64,000 nucleotides of DNA from Hyaloscypha bicolor E (Eukaryota; Ascomycota; Leotiomycetes; Helotiales; Hyaloscyphaceae). The position numbers and the translations under genes were made by a program. Under the pieces are notes generated by a model. That model was not told the origin of the DNA. It worked only from the letters and a program-made list of their open reading frames with translations, and did no database searches. Shown here in pieces: positions 1 through 12,665 of the stretch; the first letter of the stretch is position 1; the number at the start of each line of letters is the position of its first letter. Location of the stretch: NCBI RefSeq assembly GCF_002865645.1, contig NW_020194684.1, positions 5,123,952-5,187,951 on the forward strand, read 5' to 3'.

Positions 1-3000
1 CCTCCTCACATTCTTCATCACTGATTAGATCAATGACATTCTCATGTTTGTCAATGATCCGGTCGTCCTGGTATCTGCTTATAGTCTCATTGTAGTTGCC
101 ACGGTACTCAGTAACCAAAGGAATGAATTGTGGCCCGTAAGTCTTGACTCGTTCACCGTTGATATCAGGTATTTGCATCATCTGACTCAGAGTCACCGTC
201 CAGCGAATGGCCATTTCTCGGAAATTGGCTTCGGTGAACAATGGATTCCTTAGATTGTGTTTGTTTCGGATCTTCTCCTCCAAGGTCTTCGCCGCCTCAA
301 CGAATTGAGTAACCGACACACGGTGGAAATCAGGGAGACTCGCCATTCGTTCATCTAGGGTGATTGGTGGTCCAAGGGTCTCTTCTCTCCGACGCCTTCT
401 ATCTAGGATCGGCTCAAATGCGTCCTCCTCGTCATCCGAGACCACGAAATCGGCATGAGCAGAATCATCTTCGTCGGCGCCATATCCAAGTCTCTCGGCA
501 GGTTTTCTTCGTGGGGCAGCGGGAGAGGATACCATCGTGGATTGTGGTCTCGATGATTTCGTCTGCTTCTGTCTTGCCGGGGGCGATGCTGAGACCTGTA
601 CCTGTAGACTGAGCTTCCGTATGCCTTTCAAGAAATCACGGTAATTCGGCCCGAGCTGTCAAAAAGTTAGTTTGTTTAACACAATTCAGGCTTGAATTAC
701 TGACACATAAGTATTGCGAAGCAAAGCCGCCTCTCACGACATTGTCCTCCGACAATGCATTCTCCATGAAAAGTCGAAAATAGAGACGCTCGACTTCGCC
801 TCGAGCCATATCCTTTGCAGCCCCAAAACCCTCGATATTATTATGGCCACTGTCTTTGATCTTTCTCGAAGGAGTACCCCGTAATATGTCCACGCAGTGC
901 AGTAATGTGACTTTCTGGCCTTGGAGCTTCTGGACAATTTTCATGGCCGTTTTGGCCTGTGTTGTAAAATCAACTTCCTGGAAGACCGCATCGGAACTAC
1001 AATTGTCACACGAGTGTTCACAATTCTCCTTGGCAAACTTTTCGCCAAAGTAAGCAAGAACCTGGACCCTGCGGCAATCGGAACGATTTTCGCAAAACTG
1101 AATCATATTGGAAAGCATTCTTCGCTGCCTTTCCTTTTGTTCAGGGCTAGCATCATTCTCGTAGATGAATCGCTTCAGAGCTGCTGTATCTGGGTATCCG
1201 TAATAAAGATAGCAGCCGGATCTTTTGCCATCTCTTCCTGCTCGGCCAGTCTCCTGGTAGTATCCTTCCAAGCTTTTGGGGATCGTGTCATGGATAACAA
1301 ATCGCACGTCTGCCTTATCGATGCCCATGCCGAAGGCGATTGTTGCAACCACTACTTGAATCTTGCCACTTTGCCAATCCTTCTGAACTCTTGCCTTTTC
1401 TGGCACTGGCATGTCCGCGTGATAGTGGTGGGCTTTGATGTTAAAGCCAGTTTGCAGTTTTGCAGCCAATCTTTCGGTGCCTTTGCGGGACAATGTGTAT
1501 ATGATACCGGACTGGTTCTTGTACTTGACCTTGATAAGATCGACATATTCTGCAAGACACTCTTTACTCGTGACTTTCCCATTCTTTTTTCGGACCTCGT
1601 AATGCAGATTAGGCCTGTTGAAACTTTGGGAGTAGACCGGGCATTCTTTCATGCCGAGTTGGTGCATAACATCGACTTTCACGTTCTCAGTGGCGGTAGC
1701 TGTCAATGCCATGATCGGAACGTTTGGAAACTGCTTCCGCACTTGTCCCAGAGCGACGTAGTCCGGCCGAAAGTCATGGCCCCATTGGCTCACACAATGT
1801 GCTTCGTCAATGACGATTCGAGCCAGTTTCTTGTTCCTATTAAGAAGAGATAGAGTGGTGCTAATCTGATTGCTCTTGGTGATCATCTCCGGTGTGATGT
1901 AAAGTAATTGAATGTATTGCTCGGGGTAGTTCTCTTTGAGACTATTGTAGATTTCTTTGCGTTCTTCTTGTGTTATCCCGCTATTCAAAGTTGCTGCTCG
2001 TATGTTGATTTTTCGAAGGTGCTGAATCTGATCATTCATGAGACTGAGAAGTGGTGAGATAACAATCGTCACACCTCTCGTTTTTCCCGACTGGACCACA
2101 GCTGGTAGTTGGTAGCACAAGGATTTGCCTCCTCCTGTTGGCATTAGAACAAAGGCATCGTTCCCTGCAAGTGTTGCATTGATCGCATCAAGTTGGTGAT
2201 AACGGAAACCTGTCAGTTTGAACCGATCTTTCAGAGCTTTCTTGACGTCTTCGGACCAGGGATGTCTCAACATTCCGGCGTGCTCAGGGTCCACATGAGA
2301 GTACATGGTCTTCCTGACGGTTGACCTATTTCGTTTCGATGATTCAGGCGCATTGTCGAAAGATTGCGAGACCCTCGCTCGACCAGGACGACTGTTAAGG
2401 GGTTCTGGCAAAGAGTGTCTCTTTTCAACTTCTTGAGCGACTTCAAGCAGGTCTTCGTCATCCTCATCGTCTCCATACTCGCCTTCAACATCATCCGGTA
2501 TGTCCTCTAGAACCTTAGCATCGTTGTGAAGCTCAGCCTCTCCCACCAGATAGTCATCAAAGATACCATCATCAGCGTCAAAGCCATAATCCATTGGCGA
2601 TTGATCACGGTAGAAATCTGGTTGTTTCATTTTGCCCTTTGGTGAGGTCCAATCATTTCCAGATGCCAAAGATTCTTGACGTACAGAAAATGAATCAGTC
2701 TGGGCTTTGCGTCGGACCGGGGGTGGTGATGTATGAATTGGAAAGGTCGGTGGGATTCGTTCTCCAGAATAATTTCTTGGCAGTTGCTCCTCTCTCAAAT
2801 GCTGATTTGAAGTGGATGCTGACTTCAGGACGGGTATCTGTGTCTGCAGAATGACTTGAGCGCTGCCTATGACGCTGGATCCGGATGGTAAAAGGGCTGT
2901 ATTATCTTGTGCCGTCGGCTCCGTACGAATAGCGGCGGTACTATCTGCGTCCGAGCCTGTCCCAAACTCATCGTTTATGGCCTTAGAAGCATGCAAAAGT

Positions 3001-4946
3001 TGTCTTACCTCCTTCTCGAGTGTCCGAATATCCCGGGTCAAAACCGATGACCGCTCCTCGAGGGCGCTAACGTCGTCGAAAAGTTCGACGAGCTCGGAAA
3101 TTTTCTTCGTTAGAGTCCTCTTCTCTGTCGTTAAACTTCGCCAGCGCTCGGCCAGGCCCACCAAGCTGTTATACGCTTTTTTCTTCTCCAACAAAGACTT
3201 CCGCTCTTCTTTCAGATGAACAGGAGCGGCCTCATGCTCATCCTCGTACTCCGCCGCGGCAACTGCGTTTTGGGATAGTGAACTGACAACACGTTGGCGA
3301 TAGAGACTGATTGAGGAGGGTTGATTCAGGTACGAGATTACCAACTTCCTGTCGTCTAGTCCAAGTGAAGAAGTTGGTGGTGGCTGGCTCGACTGCTGCT
3401 TCACCACGGATAATCTCGTGGGTGAGTCTATCTGAAATGGGGACAGAACACTCTCCTGCCTTGCAACAAGATTTTGGTTTATAGGTCGCAACGGGCTACC
3501 GGTTCTTGACTTGGACTCGTTGGCGTCTCGAAATTCGAGTTCCGTGAACTGAAAATTGGGCACCCCATGCCGGTTAGGACTTTTGGGGAAGTCGACGACT
3601 CGAGGGCTTTTCTTGACCGAGGGACGAGGGGAACCGTTTGCTCTTTTGTCGACATCAGAAAGAACATCGTCGTCCTCAGAATCTAGGACTGTCCTTTGTA
3701 GTCGCCGTTTCTGCCGCCTTTGTGGTGTCTTGGAAGATTCGGCGGGAGCTTTCAAGGATCCCGAGGCAGGTGATGCTACTACTTGGACTGCGGCACCAGA
3801 TTCCACGACCTCCAATTCAGATCCGGTATTTATTGATGTAGGTGTTCGCGTCAATTGTGGGCAGGCTGGGTCCCGGGCAATGCTCTCAGTCAACGATGGA
3901 ACTCTGCTAAAGCTTTTTCTAGTCCGAGTTACTCTGCTGATGGTCTCAGTGACCTGGCACTCCTCTTCAAACTCATTCCTAGCATTCGTGGTTTCGATAC
4001 TTGGCCGTACAGATTTGCTGACAACGTTCTGAGGCGAAGTGAAGTACTTCTGAGAGCGAGGCATCACGTCGTCGATGTCCACAAACCCATCCAAACCCGT
4101 CTCGTGGTCTCTGACAGAATCTGGCGAGTGTAAAGTACCCGTATTCGTCCTCTTTAGACGTTCAGGCGACATCTCATCACTCTTTCGTTTCTTCGATGTC
4201 CTTGACAGAGGCTCTGCCCTCGAAGCTGAGCCTTCGTCCCATAATTTCTGTGACTCGCCAAAAACCTCAACACTGCTAGACCGTGAGGTAAAACTCTCGC
4301 TATGGCTATGGTCATCTCCGGTCAGGTCCACCGTCTCCGTTTTGACCTCTGTTGTTGGACGAGGTGTCTGTCGAGGAGTTTGGGGGTTCTGTAATGCTCT
4401 CGCGAATCTGGGTACAGGTATGTCATTCGATGGTTTCGAGGAAGGGGTGCCTAGAATTGTCAGCTAGAGGTACACAAGTGAGCGAAAACTCTGGAGCCGA
4501 CCATTGTTATTTCGTAAGAAGGTTGCATAACCCTGCTTGAGCGAAGAGGGAGCGGTAGAGGTGGTGGTGGATGCTGGTGTAGCAAGCTGATGTTGGCTCA
4601 TGAGTTTCCGTCTTGTTGGTTTCGATGCTGATGTGAGTGTGCCCATTGTTCCCTCTGGTAGACCTGGTTGAGATTCTGGCCACTGCGATCTCGGAATTAT
4701 CGAGGAGGGGATCGCTGGCCGTGGGGAATCTTGAACAACATCGACTTCCAAAATCTGACGGTTTCGAGCTGGACTCGGTAACTGTCGTATTATTTCCTCA
4801 TCTGCTCCCTCCCCCAAAAATTCTTCGCCAGCAACTCCTTCCTCGAGTCTCGAATGCGTTGGAAGAGCAGCGTGCACGCCCACGGGCGGAGTGACTTCGT
4901 GCGATAACAACCAAGAAATGTGACTGTCGAGATTATGTCGAGTCAT
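1..4946 (-). CDS. qde-3: RecQ/Sgs1/BLM-type DNA helicase, QDE-3-like (3' end off window)
   Basis: ATP-dependent 3'-5' DNA helicase of the nuclear RecQ family. In Neurospora the orthologue QDE-3 acts in DNA repair and quelling. Exons are 4946-4532, 4450-705 and 655 to beyond base 1. The first intron (81 nt) and second (49 nt, CTAAC branch) both restore frame. About 1,605 residues lie inside the window; the stop is outside. The first ~850 residues are acidic and disordered, with a short coiled-coil stretch. The helicase core begins near residue 880: Walker A GGGKS near 907, DEAH box followed by CVSQWGHDF near 1017, motif VI QETGRAGRDG, then a Cys-rich RQC zinc site. An HRDC domain lies near residues 1490-1560, encoded at about bases 120-345. 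The start is the first ATG of the exon encoding MTRHNLDSHISWLL, typical of fungal Sgs1 N termini. Family assignment is certain; a role in RNA silencing is inferred from orthology. Confidence 0.93.
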
Positions 4947-6397
4947 GAGGCCAGTATATCGCGAACATGTCCAGATGGATCCATTGGCACGTTCCCCCGT
5001 CTTTGGCAGCGGATCAGGGTCACAATTCGAGGTGTTGTTGACTACTTTTTGGTCGTCCTAAGTATCCGAGATCGTGAACCGTGAACGCGTCTTAGCTTAG
5101 CTTGCCTACACGTGACCGTGATTCAGACATTCCCCGCTTCACTAACCGCTTCTGGCATTTCTCAAATGCAACTTCTTCATGTCCCATTGGAATGCATTCA
5201 ACGTCGTTCTAAGTGGAATTGACATCATTGCATTGCTATGACTAGATGCTGCTTTCTATATTCACTGGCGCTCAAGTTTCGGAGTGTCTTCCCAAGCATG
5301 GAAGCTGCAAGTGCGGTATCCAAGACCATCCTTCTCAAATCTTCCAACTACTTCCAATTCTTGAATATCTTAATGCAGCTTCGAGTTTCTGCAATTTTTC
5401 GTCAATCAGATTTGAAATGATCCTGCTGCACTCCACCTCCCCAGTTGAAGATGTATAAAATGTTTGTGGAAATTCCAATTCAGGACTTCAGTCCTGCGTA
5501 GCTCTCTTCGCGCGTCTCCCAAGTCCCCATTCGTATGCGAGCCCACAAAGGTCTTTGAGGCATTGATTCCCGATAAGGAGCGTCTGCGGTTGGGAGCTCC
5601 TATTCAGCTGTGCCAGAAGAACAAGTGAGTTCCTCGCACTGAAGGTCCGGTCTTCCCATGAGAGAGCAATTGTGCGAGAGACGATCACGCCATGTTTTGG
5701 ATACTGCAGATATCGCATAATATCTCTTGAAAAGAAAAACTTCTATTGGCATGATCCCTCGGGGAGTCTCATACCTCACTTCAACCTTTGACAGGAAAAA
5801 CCTCTCCCACAACCCTGACCGTCAGATTCTCCTAGATCTCCGCCAGACAGCGAGTGCAGGATACCGTCGTACTTACGGGATATCCAGACGGAGACCTTGG
5901 ATCTCCTCACCAAAATTCCAGAAATTATCGTTGGAGGTCCAACACCAAGCTCAGATCCTCCGTCTCAAAATGCGACCTCCACCTCTGTCGGCAACTAGCC
6001 AGGCGCAGGCGCAGATCCTAGGCTGGCCGAGATGCTGGCGCATCCGCACTACTCAGCGTCAAAGGCGACAGGAATGTGTCCATGATTGGGTGAACAGCCA
6101 AAAGATAACGCTGACATGTGGGGGTTACACAATTCCGGACAGGAACGACGATGGAAGATATTATTAAAGACTGAAAGCTTTCCTTGCTCCCTCCAAGGGA
6201 GTGCATGCAAGTACCCTTGGATTTCGGCAGAGAGGATCTAGGCTCCGTATGGAAACATTCTAGTTGTTGGCGCTGCTGTTTGAATTAGTGATGTTTCGGT
6301 GCGGATGAAATCTCGATTCTCGACCCTTCTGCTCCATGTGGCATCGACGCTGATCATTCGCATTCGAATTCGACGGGAAGAGTGTCTAGGGCAAAAG

Positions 6398-7304
6398 CCG
6401 CGGAGATCGAGAGGTTTATGTTGGGTTTTCAAATTTATGTGATTCTGCTGTGCTTATCTTTGAGGTGGGTCGGAAAAGAGCTTGCATGCCATTTCCGGAC
6501 TCGTCAAAGATAAGGGCTTGCTTCAGCCCTCTCAGCAACCTTGTCCGAATGACGGCCCCTTACGGAGGTACTCCTCCGTATTAACCTCGCCCATCACCAA
6601 CGACATGAATCGGCCAAGCACTTGCGCCAGAAAGATGCTGCTTACCAGCGAAGGCCGCTGTGATTGGTTGGCTCTTCTGCACCGTGCCAGCTACCAGTAT
6701 TGTCGACAATGCATGCCGATAAGAGCTTCCGTAGGCGAGCCTGTTCAACAAAAGTTTGGAGCACTTCACTGGCAGCACAAGCTGACCCTGAAGTTCCCGA
6801 GTCGTATGCCGTACGGTCCCTCCAGTGAGGCTGTCAGCAATAACATGGTTGCTTTTTTGTTTTACTAGCAACCCTTAATCACCTTACCAAACAAGCTTTT
6901 CTCATACACTGCTTTCTTGCCCCCAATTCAAGCCCAAGCTGTTCCGCTCCTCTTAGGCACATCCTCTCGTTTCTTCCCAAGGGATAAGCCATCTCCGACC
7001 TGCATATCCTCCTTCCCAGTGCCGCTATTGAAGGATATTAAGTCTTGATCTGTTCCAGACCTTCATCTTTGTCTCACTGGGGATCGAAATTCACAGACAC
7101 TGTAGCAGATCTCCTTGGATTCAATCGGTGAGTGGCATCTCTATTTAAGGCTGTCCACCGCCGCGGATACTTGCCAGAACGCAGCCCAGCACTGGCCATA
7201 TCCCAACTTGGACTGGCGTCTCCACTACCTTTAAGTCCACGCAGTAAGCTCCTGGGCCACTCACTGGATGACATTGAAGATCTCCGCACGGTTCAGCCGC
7301 GGAT
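6398..7304. promoter_or_regulatory. Candidate NirA/NIT4-type sites upstream of nitrate transporter
   Basis: The minus strand at 6398-6405 reads CTCCGCGG, an exact match to the published Aspergillus NirA consensus CTCCGHGG. Two further CCGCGGA cores lie at 7160-7168 and 7296-7304 (both GCCGCGGAT), one base off the palindromic NIT4 consensus TCCGCGGA. They sit about 1.16, 0.40 and 0.26 kb upstream of the transporter ATG. Nitrate transporter genes are classically controlled by this regulator together with GATA factors. Motifs this short can occur by chance, so this is suggestive only. Confidence 0.3.
6561..6580. repeat. Short perfect inverted repeat TACGGAGG/CCTCCGTA
   Basis: Two perfect 8-base arms (6561-6568 and 6573-6580) are separated by 4 bases in the RecQ/nitrate-transporter intergenic region. 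The CGG...CCG ends with a short spacer resemble a Zn(II)2Cys6 binding site. TACGGAG-type palindromes also occur widely in fungal non-coding DNA, so no function is claimed. Confidence 0.5.
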
Positions 7305-7562
7305 TTGCTCTTTTGGACGAGCAGAGTTCTCTTCAGTGAAGTACCGGAGATGTCTTGAACTGCGGGTGGACGTCGCTAATCTCATAAGTTTATAAGGGCA
7401 GGTTCACCTCGGACATTCAGGTTTCCTCCTCCAGCAATCTACCTTCGTCTTACAACTCCCGAAAGTTGGGAATCGAACACCAATCCTCGATCATTATTTG
7501 GCATCGTAGTCAATATCTTTCAGACTTTTAATATCAAATTACCAAGGCATCGCTCGACAATC

Positions 7563-9233
7563 ATGGGCTTTAATGTCGCTTCCCTTTGGCAGGTGCCAGA
7601 GATCAATCCGGTCAACGGAAAAGCTCGTTCGATTCCTATTCTAAACCCGATCAACAAATATGGAAGAGTATTTGTAAGTATCCCTGCCATCACTATTTTC
7701 TTATGCTGCTAGTGGGAGATATGTCCTCATCCATGGCCATCGACTATACAACCAGTTGGCTTGGACAACAACTAACTCCAGCCGCAGACATTCTCATGGC
7801 TCGGTTTCATGATTGCATTCCTTTCATGGTATGCCTTTCCACCATTGTTGGTTGTCACCATCAAGAAGGATCTCCACCTCAGTCAAAATGAGATCGCAAA
7901 CTCCAATATCATCGCCCTTACAGCCACTCTTCTCGTACGTCTCGTTGCTGGACCCTCATGTGATCGTTTTGGTCCTCGAGTCACTTTTGCTGCCTGCTTA
8001 CTCCTTGGCGCCATCCCAACTGCTCTCGCAGGCACTGTCAACTCTGCCGCAGGCCTCATGGTCCTCCGATTCTTCATTGGTATCCTCGGGGGTTCTTTCG
8101 TCCCATGTCAAGTGTGGTCAACAGGTTTCTTCGACAAGAATGTTGTCGGCTCTGCCAATGCATTGACAGGAGGATGGGGAAACGCAGGTGGTGGAATCAC
8201 ATACTTCGTCATGCCCGCTATCTTCGACTCCCTTGTGAGCAAGCAACATCTTTCAGCTCACGTGGCATGGAGAGTGGCGTTCATTGTCCCATTTATCCTC
8301 ATTACCGCCGCAGCACTTGGTGTGCTCCTCCTCTGCCAAGACACCCCAACCGGCAAATGGTCAGAACGTCACCTTGCCGTTCAACAAAACCTCCAAGCCC
8401 ATGGTATCCGCGCCGGAATCGTTGACGTCCCAGGTGCCATCACTGATCGCAAGGTCGAAGGAGGTGTTGCAAACTCCAACTCCGGAGACGAGAAGCGTAT
8501 GGAGGAAGAAGGCGGCATTGCGAAGGCCAAGCACGGCGATTATGACCACGAAGCCAGTATGGACGAACAACAGATGCTAGACACCGCTCGTGGAGAAGTA
8601 GTCGTCAAACCTTCCTTCAAAGAAGCAATCCACGTCGTTTTCTCCCCCCAAACAGCCGTGGTCGCCTTCTGTTACTTCTGCTCATTCGGTGCCGAGCTCG
8701 CCATCAACTCCATCCTCGGTGCTTACTACCTTTATAACTTCCCTAAGCTCGGCCAAACTGGAACCGGACGATGGGCCGCTATGTTCGGTCTCCTGAACGT
8801 CGTCTTCCGTCCCGCGGGTGGTTTCGTCGCTGACTTCATCTACAATAAGTCTGGAAGCGTATGGTCTAAGAAGATCTGGCTCCACTCGTTGGCAATTATC
8901 TGCGGCTGCTTCCAGATCGCGATCGGTGTTCTCAACTCCAAGTCTCACTCTACTATGTTCGGTCTGGTGGCTGGAATGGCATTCTTCCTCGAGGCTGGAA
9001 ACGGCGCAAATTTCGCCCTTGTGCCCCATGTCCACCCATTTGCAAATGGTATCATCTCTGGCGTCACTGGAGCCACTGGAAACTTTGGTGGTATCATCTT
9101 CGCTATCATCTTCAGATACTTGGGTGCGAACTATGGAAAGACGTTCTGGATTATTGGTGTTGTTACTATTGCTATCAACTTGGCTGTTTGCTGGATCAAG
9201 CCTATTCCTAAAGGACAAATCGGTGGTCGTTAA
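7563..9233 (+). CDS. nrtA: High-affinity nitrate/nitrite transporter (NNP family, MFS)
   Basis: Plasma-membrane nitrate importer of the nitrate-nitrite porter branch of the major facilitator superfamily, like Aspergillus NrtA/CrnA. Exon 1 is 7563-7673 and exon 2 is 7788-9233; the 114-nt intron has a GTAAGT donor and an ACTAACT branch site. The product is 518 residues, matching the family (about 507 in NrtA). Both nitrate signatures are present: GGWGNAGGG near residue 163 and the glycine-rich ATGNFGG near residue 464. About twelve membrane segments are evident. A charged cytosolic loop of about 90 residues (roughly residues 215-280) sits between helices 6 and 7, as usual for fungal NNP proteins. 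The ATG is followed by an N terminus ([20 protein letters not shown]) typical of fungal orthologues. No nitrate or nitrite reductase gene is adjacent, unlike the Aspergillus cluster. Identification is secure. Confidence 0.95.
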
Positions 9234-11612
9234 TGGGTTTCTGTGTATAGCTTTTTGGGTTTTGGGTTTCGGTAAAAAAGGACAAATCATGTGAGGGTAT
9301 GGTCAATTTTAAGAGGTGTAAATACATCTTTATTATCGTGCTTGCTTTGAGATACCCGAATATAAATTCTTCTGAGTCTAAACACCTTACCGTTTCATTT
9401 TTTCTCTACCTGACAAGCCAGTGGTACCCAGTGGCACTGGTAGGTTTTACATTACCGGCTGTCTGTATTTCTTTGACGGCTGCAAGTTCCTGGCAGCAAG
9501 GGGGATCTTGAAACACGACGAAAGACCGAGATCTAGACGACTTGCGAGAAATTTCGCCTAATATTTAGGACATCAGTTGTTTCCTAATGAGTTCTTGGCA
9601 GATCTCGCAGGAGAACACGATGGAAGGCGTTGCTAGTGACAGATGTTCCACATCCCAGCAAGGATATGGCTATGCACCGTGAGGTCGTGGAGTTTGTTAA
9701 CTGGCGATGCAGACGAGGTTCTGTGTATAGGTAAGCAGCAGTCTACGATTTCTATGTACCAACAACGCAGAAGCATCAGCTCGTGGTATTCTCTATTGTG
9801 AACACTGCCTTCCCCCTTAGGTGCGCCAGCTGCCTTTTTTATTGCTCAACTCAGAAAGAGTAGTGAAATAAAGCATATCCCCGTACATAAATATCGAGGT
9901 TAGAACCTGCTGCCAAGCTGATATATGTATAATCAAGATAACAATCAAATAGGGAGAACCATGCTCAGTTAGAAGGAGTCAAGTGCCCACGTTTCTAGTA
10001 TAAAGTGAGCCGTTGACCTTCTCTGTGTTCATTATTTCATTAAAGACAACTATGTTTATAACACGAACGACTCTAGCGATCCCTGTCTGCGATGGACTTC
10101 GACATCATAGCCCAGGTTAATAACGAAAGAAAATTCAACGACGAAAAGAATTAAAGGACTCTTCGAGTGACCACGGCGGCCTTGAACGGTATCTCAATGC
10201 GGTCCAGTCCCGGCAACTGAGTCCTTCATTTTGCTTCAGTCCTCACCACTCTCCCGAGAACCGTAAGATACCTACAGCTCTCGTAACAGTGGCTTCTGGG
10301 CAGCGATTGGACACATAGACCTTGAAAATATACTCAATAGTGGGAGTGAGGTGTGAGATCTCTAGTCAAGAATGATCTGTTGAGAGCCTGGAGAAATGGT
10401 TGGAGATGGTGAGCGTGCATAGCCTGGAGTTCAAAGTCTCGATAGCAAAAGAGTCTATGCGGCTTAAAGAAACTACTTGATAGAGCGATGGACTTGCTTA
10501 GATCTCGAGAGAAGTTGTCTGTACTCCTGCTTCATGAATATGAGTTTCTGCTCCTCTCGTACTGATGCTTTTTGACGCTGAGAGTGAGCAAATCTCTCAG
10601 CTCTCCAACTCCCGAGTGAATAATTGAGCTCGGAGTGAAATCACAACCCCCATTCCAGCGTTTCGCAGAAGGTAAAACTTTGTTTCTGGAACATCCGAAC
10701 GTTGCTCGGATCCGAAGTTGAGCTTGAAGAACACGTGAACTACCCCCTGAGCCCCTGCCAGGAACAGGCTAGCGTGGTCTAACTTAATTTTTTTAGCGAG
10801 TTCTGGAGCCGCAGCCATCAGTCATGTTCAAAAGTAACAACACTTCAGCTTCAAGTCCACCACGGTAAGCCACACTTCACACTCGGGTGGCTGCCGATGA
10901 GAAACCACAGGCTGGTGGGCGCATGATGCAGGCCGCCGATGACATCGCACAGCAACCCCGACCGCGTTTCAGCACTTACTACTCGCCGTTTCCTCCTGCA
11001 TCTGAATTTCGGGCCGCCAAGGTTAAGCGTAATGAGGACTCGTCAAGCGCCTCTAGCCCCGGACAATCGACAATTTTATGGACCAAAACGGCACAGCCGG
11101 AAACCCTCCGACGACATCGAAATCCTCACTCAGCTCCGCAATCTTGCTGCAACGGGAGCTGGAATCCACATGTGCCTCTTGTTACTGCTGTGGACTGCAA
11201 TATTGATGATTCAGTTTCACGGTGCATGCTTGGTCAACCTTACTGTATTCCTTGGTCAACACGCGAGACTGGCAAGAGCTCAGCCCCTTGTGCGGCGTTC
11301 CCCTTCAAGTCCCATGCGTGCTCATTTCCCCTGACTGCAGCTAGCAGCCGGGACCCGCTCCTTCGGTCTTCTCGCCCAGTGGCGTCCACGACAATGGCCT
11401 TATGCCTGTCGACGGGTCGGATTTGGTCTTAATGCTGGCAAAGTATGTGGCGCTTTGGGCTTGAAATGATCTCCCTTTATATCTCAAGAGCCTCGCATCT
11501 TGAGAAATGCCACCAGCTTCACCTTGCCTTCGCACGAATACTTGGTTTCTGTCACTTTTGTATCTTTGATACACCACACTCATTGATTTTCTTTCCGTAT
11601 TATATCTTCATC
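9234..11612. other. 2.4-kb intergenic region without a supported gene
   Basis: Separates the nitrate transporter from the wall protein. Overlapping frames of 130-180 codons at about 10.9-11.4 kb disagree with each other and match no recognisable family. A 73-codon minus-strand frame at 10597-10818 has a real ATG but no other support. The last ~150 bases before 11613 are T/C-rich and look like a promoter and 5' UTR. Confidence 0.6.
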
Positions 11613-12386
11613 ATGCGTTCGTCTTTCGTCTCTGGTGCCGTTTTGGCATTTGCGAGCGCTGTTTTCGCGACAGGCCCGACACCCGGCTTCGATCCTATCA
11701 CTTCGCCATTTCAGGACGAGAATGTTCCAGCGGGGAAACCGTTTGAAATTGTCTGGGAACCGTCAAAGGACTACGCTGGAACCGTAACTATTCAGCTCCT
11801 TCAAGGCGCTACTGTCAGCACTCTGTCCGCGGGAGACGTCATCAAGGGTGAGTGACAAAAACTTCCAGGAGGGACTCTTCTCGAACTGACTTGTCCAGGT
11901 GGCATCGATAGTAAAGTGGGAACCTACACATGGGACGTTCCAACTAGCCTAAAATATTTTGCGACCTACGGATTCTCGATCACGCAAGACACGAATACTA
12001 CATGTTTCCAGTACAGCTTCCCGTTCCATGTCACCGGTCTTTCTGGTAGCAGTAGCAGCGCCGCCGTTGACTCTGGCAAAACAAGCACTGTCACTATGCA
12101 TCTCTCCACTGGTTCAAATTATGTTGCCAGCTCCACAACAATCTCGAACAGCACTACCTCTGCTCTAACTTCCACGCGTTCCTCGAACGCCACTCTGTCA
12201 TCTACCATCGCCAGGACCACAGCCAAAACCACAGCCACAACCACAGCCACACCCACAAAGGCCACTCAAACATCAGCTACGAGCAGTAGTGCCACCCCTT
12301 CCCCAACGAAGAATGCCGCTGTTGTTCAGGTCGCGACTGGCTCCTTTGCTTTGATCGGTGGACTGGTCCTCGCACTTGCTCTGTAG
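11613..12386 (+). CDS. Ser/Thr-rich GPI-anchored protein, Kre9/KNH-like N-terminal domain
   Basis: Predicted 240-residue cell-surface protein. Exons are 11613-11847 and 11899-12386; the 51-nt intron (GTGAGT donor, ACTGAC branch, CAG acceptor) splits a glycine codon and restores frame. Residues 1-20 form a signal peptide ending near FATG. Residues about 22-115 resemble the Kre9/Knh1-type beta-sandwich domain of 'Ser-Thr-rich GPI-anchored membrane' proteins: an N-terminal FDPITSP segment, G-x-P-F-x-I-x-W, and a Y-T-W-D-V-P strand. A stalk of about 100 Ser/Thr residues follows, likely O-mannosylated. The extreme C terminus is hydrophobic after a small-residue region, as for GPI attachment. A wall-glucan or surface role is inferred from family membership. 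Domain call fairly sure, exact function unknown. Confidence 0.85.
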
Positions 12387-12665
12387 AAGGACACGATGTG
12401 TAATATAAGGGTTGCATATATGGAGCGACAAGCATCAAGCATGGTGGTGTTCATACTTATCCGTTCTCAATACCCGGAATTTTGAATCCGTTGGAATTAA
12501 GTCTGTTTGTACAGAAGCTCGAATTGCATACCCTCACCATGTTTTGGTTCCGTAATTTCAAGCAATTGTCTCATTCACTCTAGACCTTCTTGCCCAAGGT
12601 CTCTTGTACCCTGCCCCCAATCGCGCTGAATATCTCTCTGCACGAGAACAAACATTAGCATTTAT
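12387..12665. other. Short convergent intergenic spacer
   Basis: About 280 bases between the stop codons of two convergent genes (GPI protein on plus, small Gly-rich protein on minus). It should hold both 3' ends. No further coding signal is seen. Confidence 0.6.

Larger units (their letters stand above)
4947..7562. other. 2.6-kb intergenic region, divergent RecQ and nitrate transporter
   Basis: Lies between the RecQ start (minus strand) and the nitrate-transporter start (plus strand). No reading frame here has a convincing start, splice sites and length together. A stretch at about 5830-5990 reads like degraded coding sequence and is discussed as a finding. The part nearest 7562 must hold the nitrate-transporter promoter and 5' UTR; a pyrimidine-rich stretch with CAATC motifs precedes the ATG. 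Confidence 0.6.

Noticed and set aside
921..1853. 310-codon plus-strand frame inside the RecQ gene
   Set aside because: Antisense shadow of the conserved helicase core; its translation has no family features.
7450..7500. tRNA B-box-like GTTCGATTCCC on the minus strand near 7469
   Set aside because: Flanking bases do not form the T stem or an acceptor stem; it lies in the nitrate-transporter leader.
10597..10818. 73-codon minus-strand frame with a real ATG
   Set aside because: Too short and without recognisable homology, signal peptide or clear promoter; could be real but unsupported.
10887..11432. Two overlapping plus frames of 131 and 181 codons
   Set aside because: They contradict each other, the longer one lacks an ATG at its 5' end, and neither resembles a known protein.
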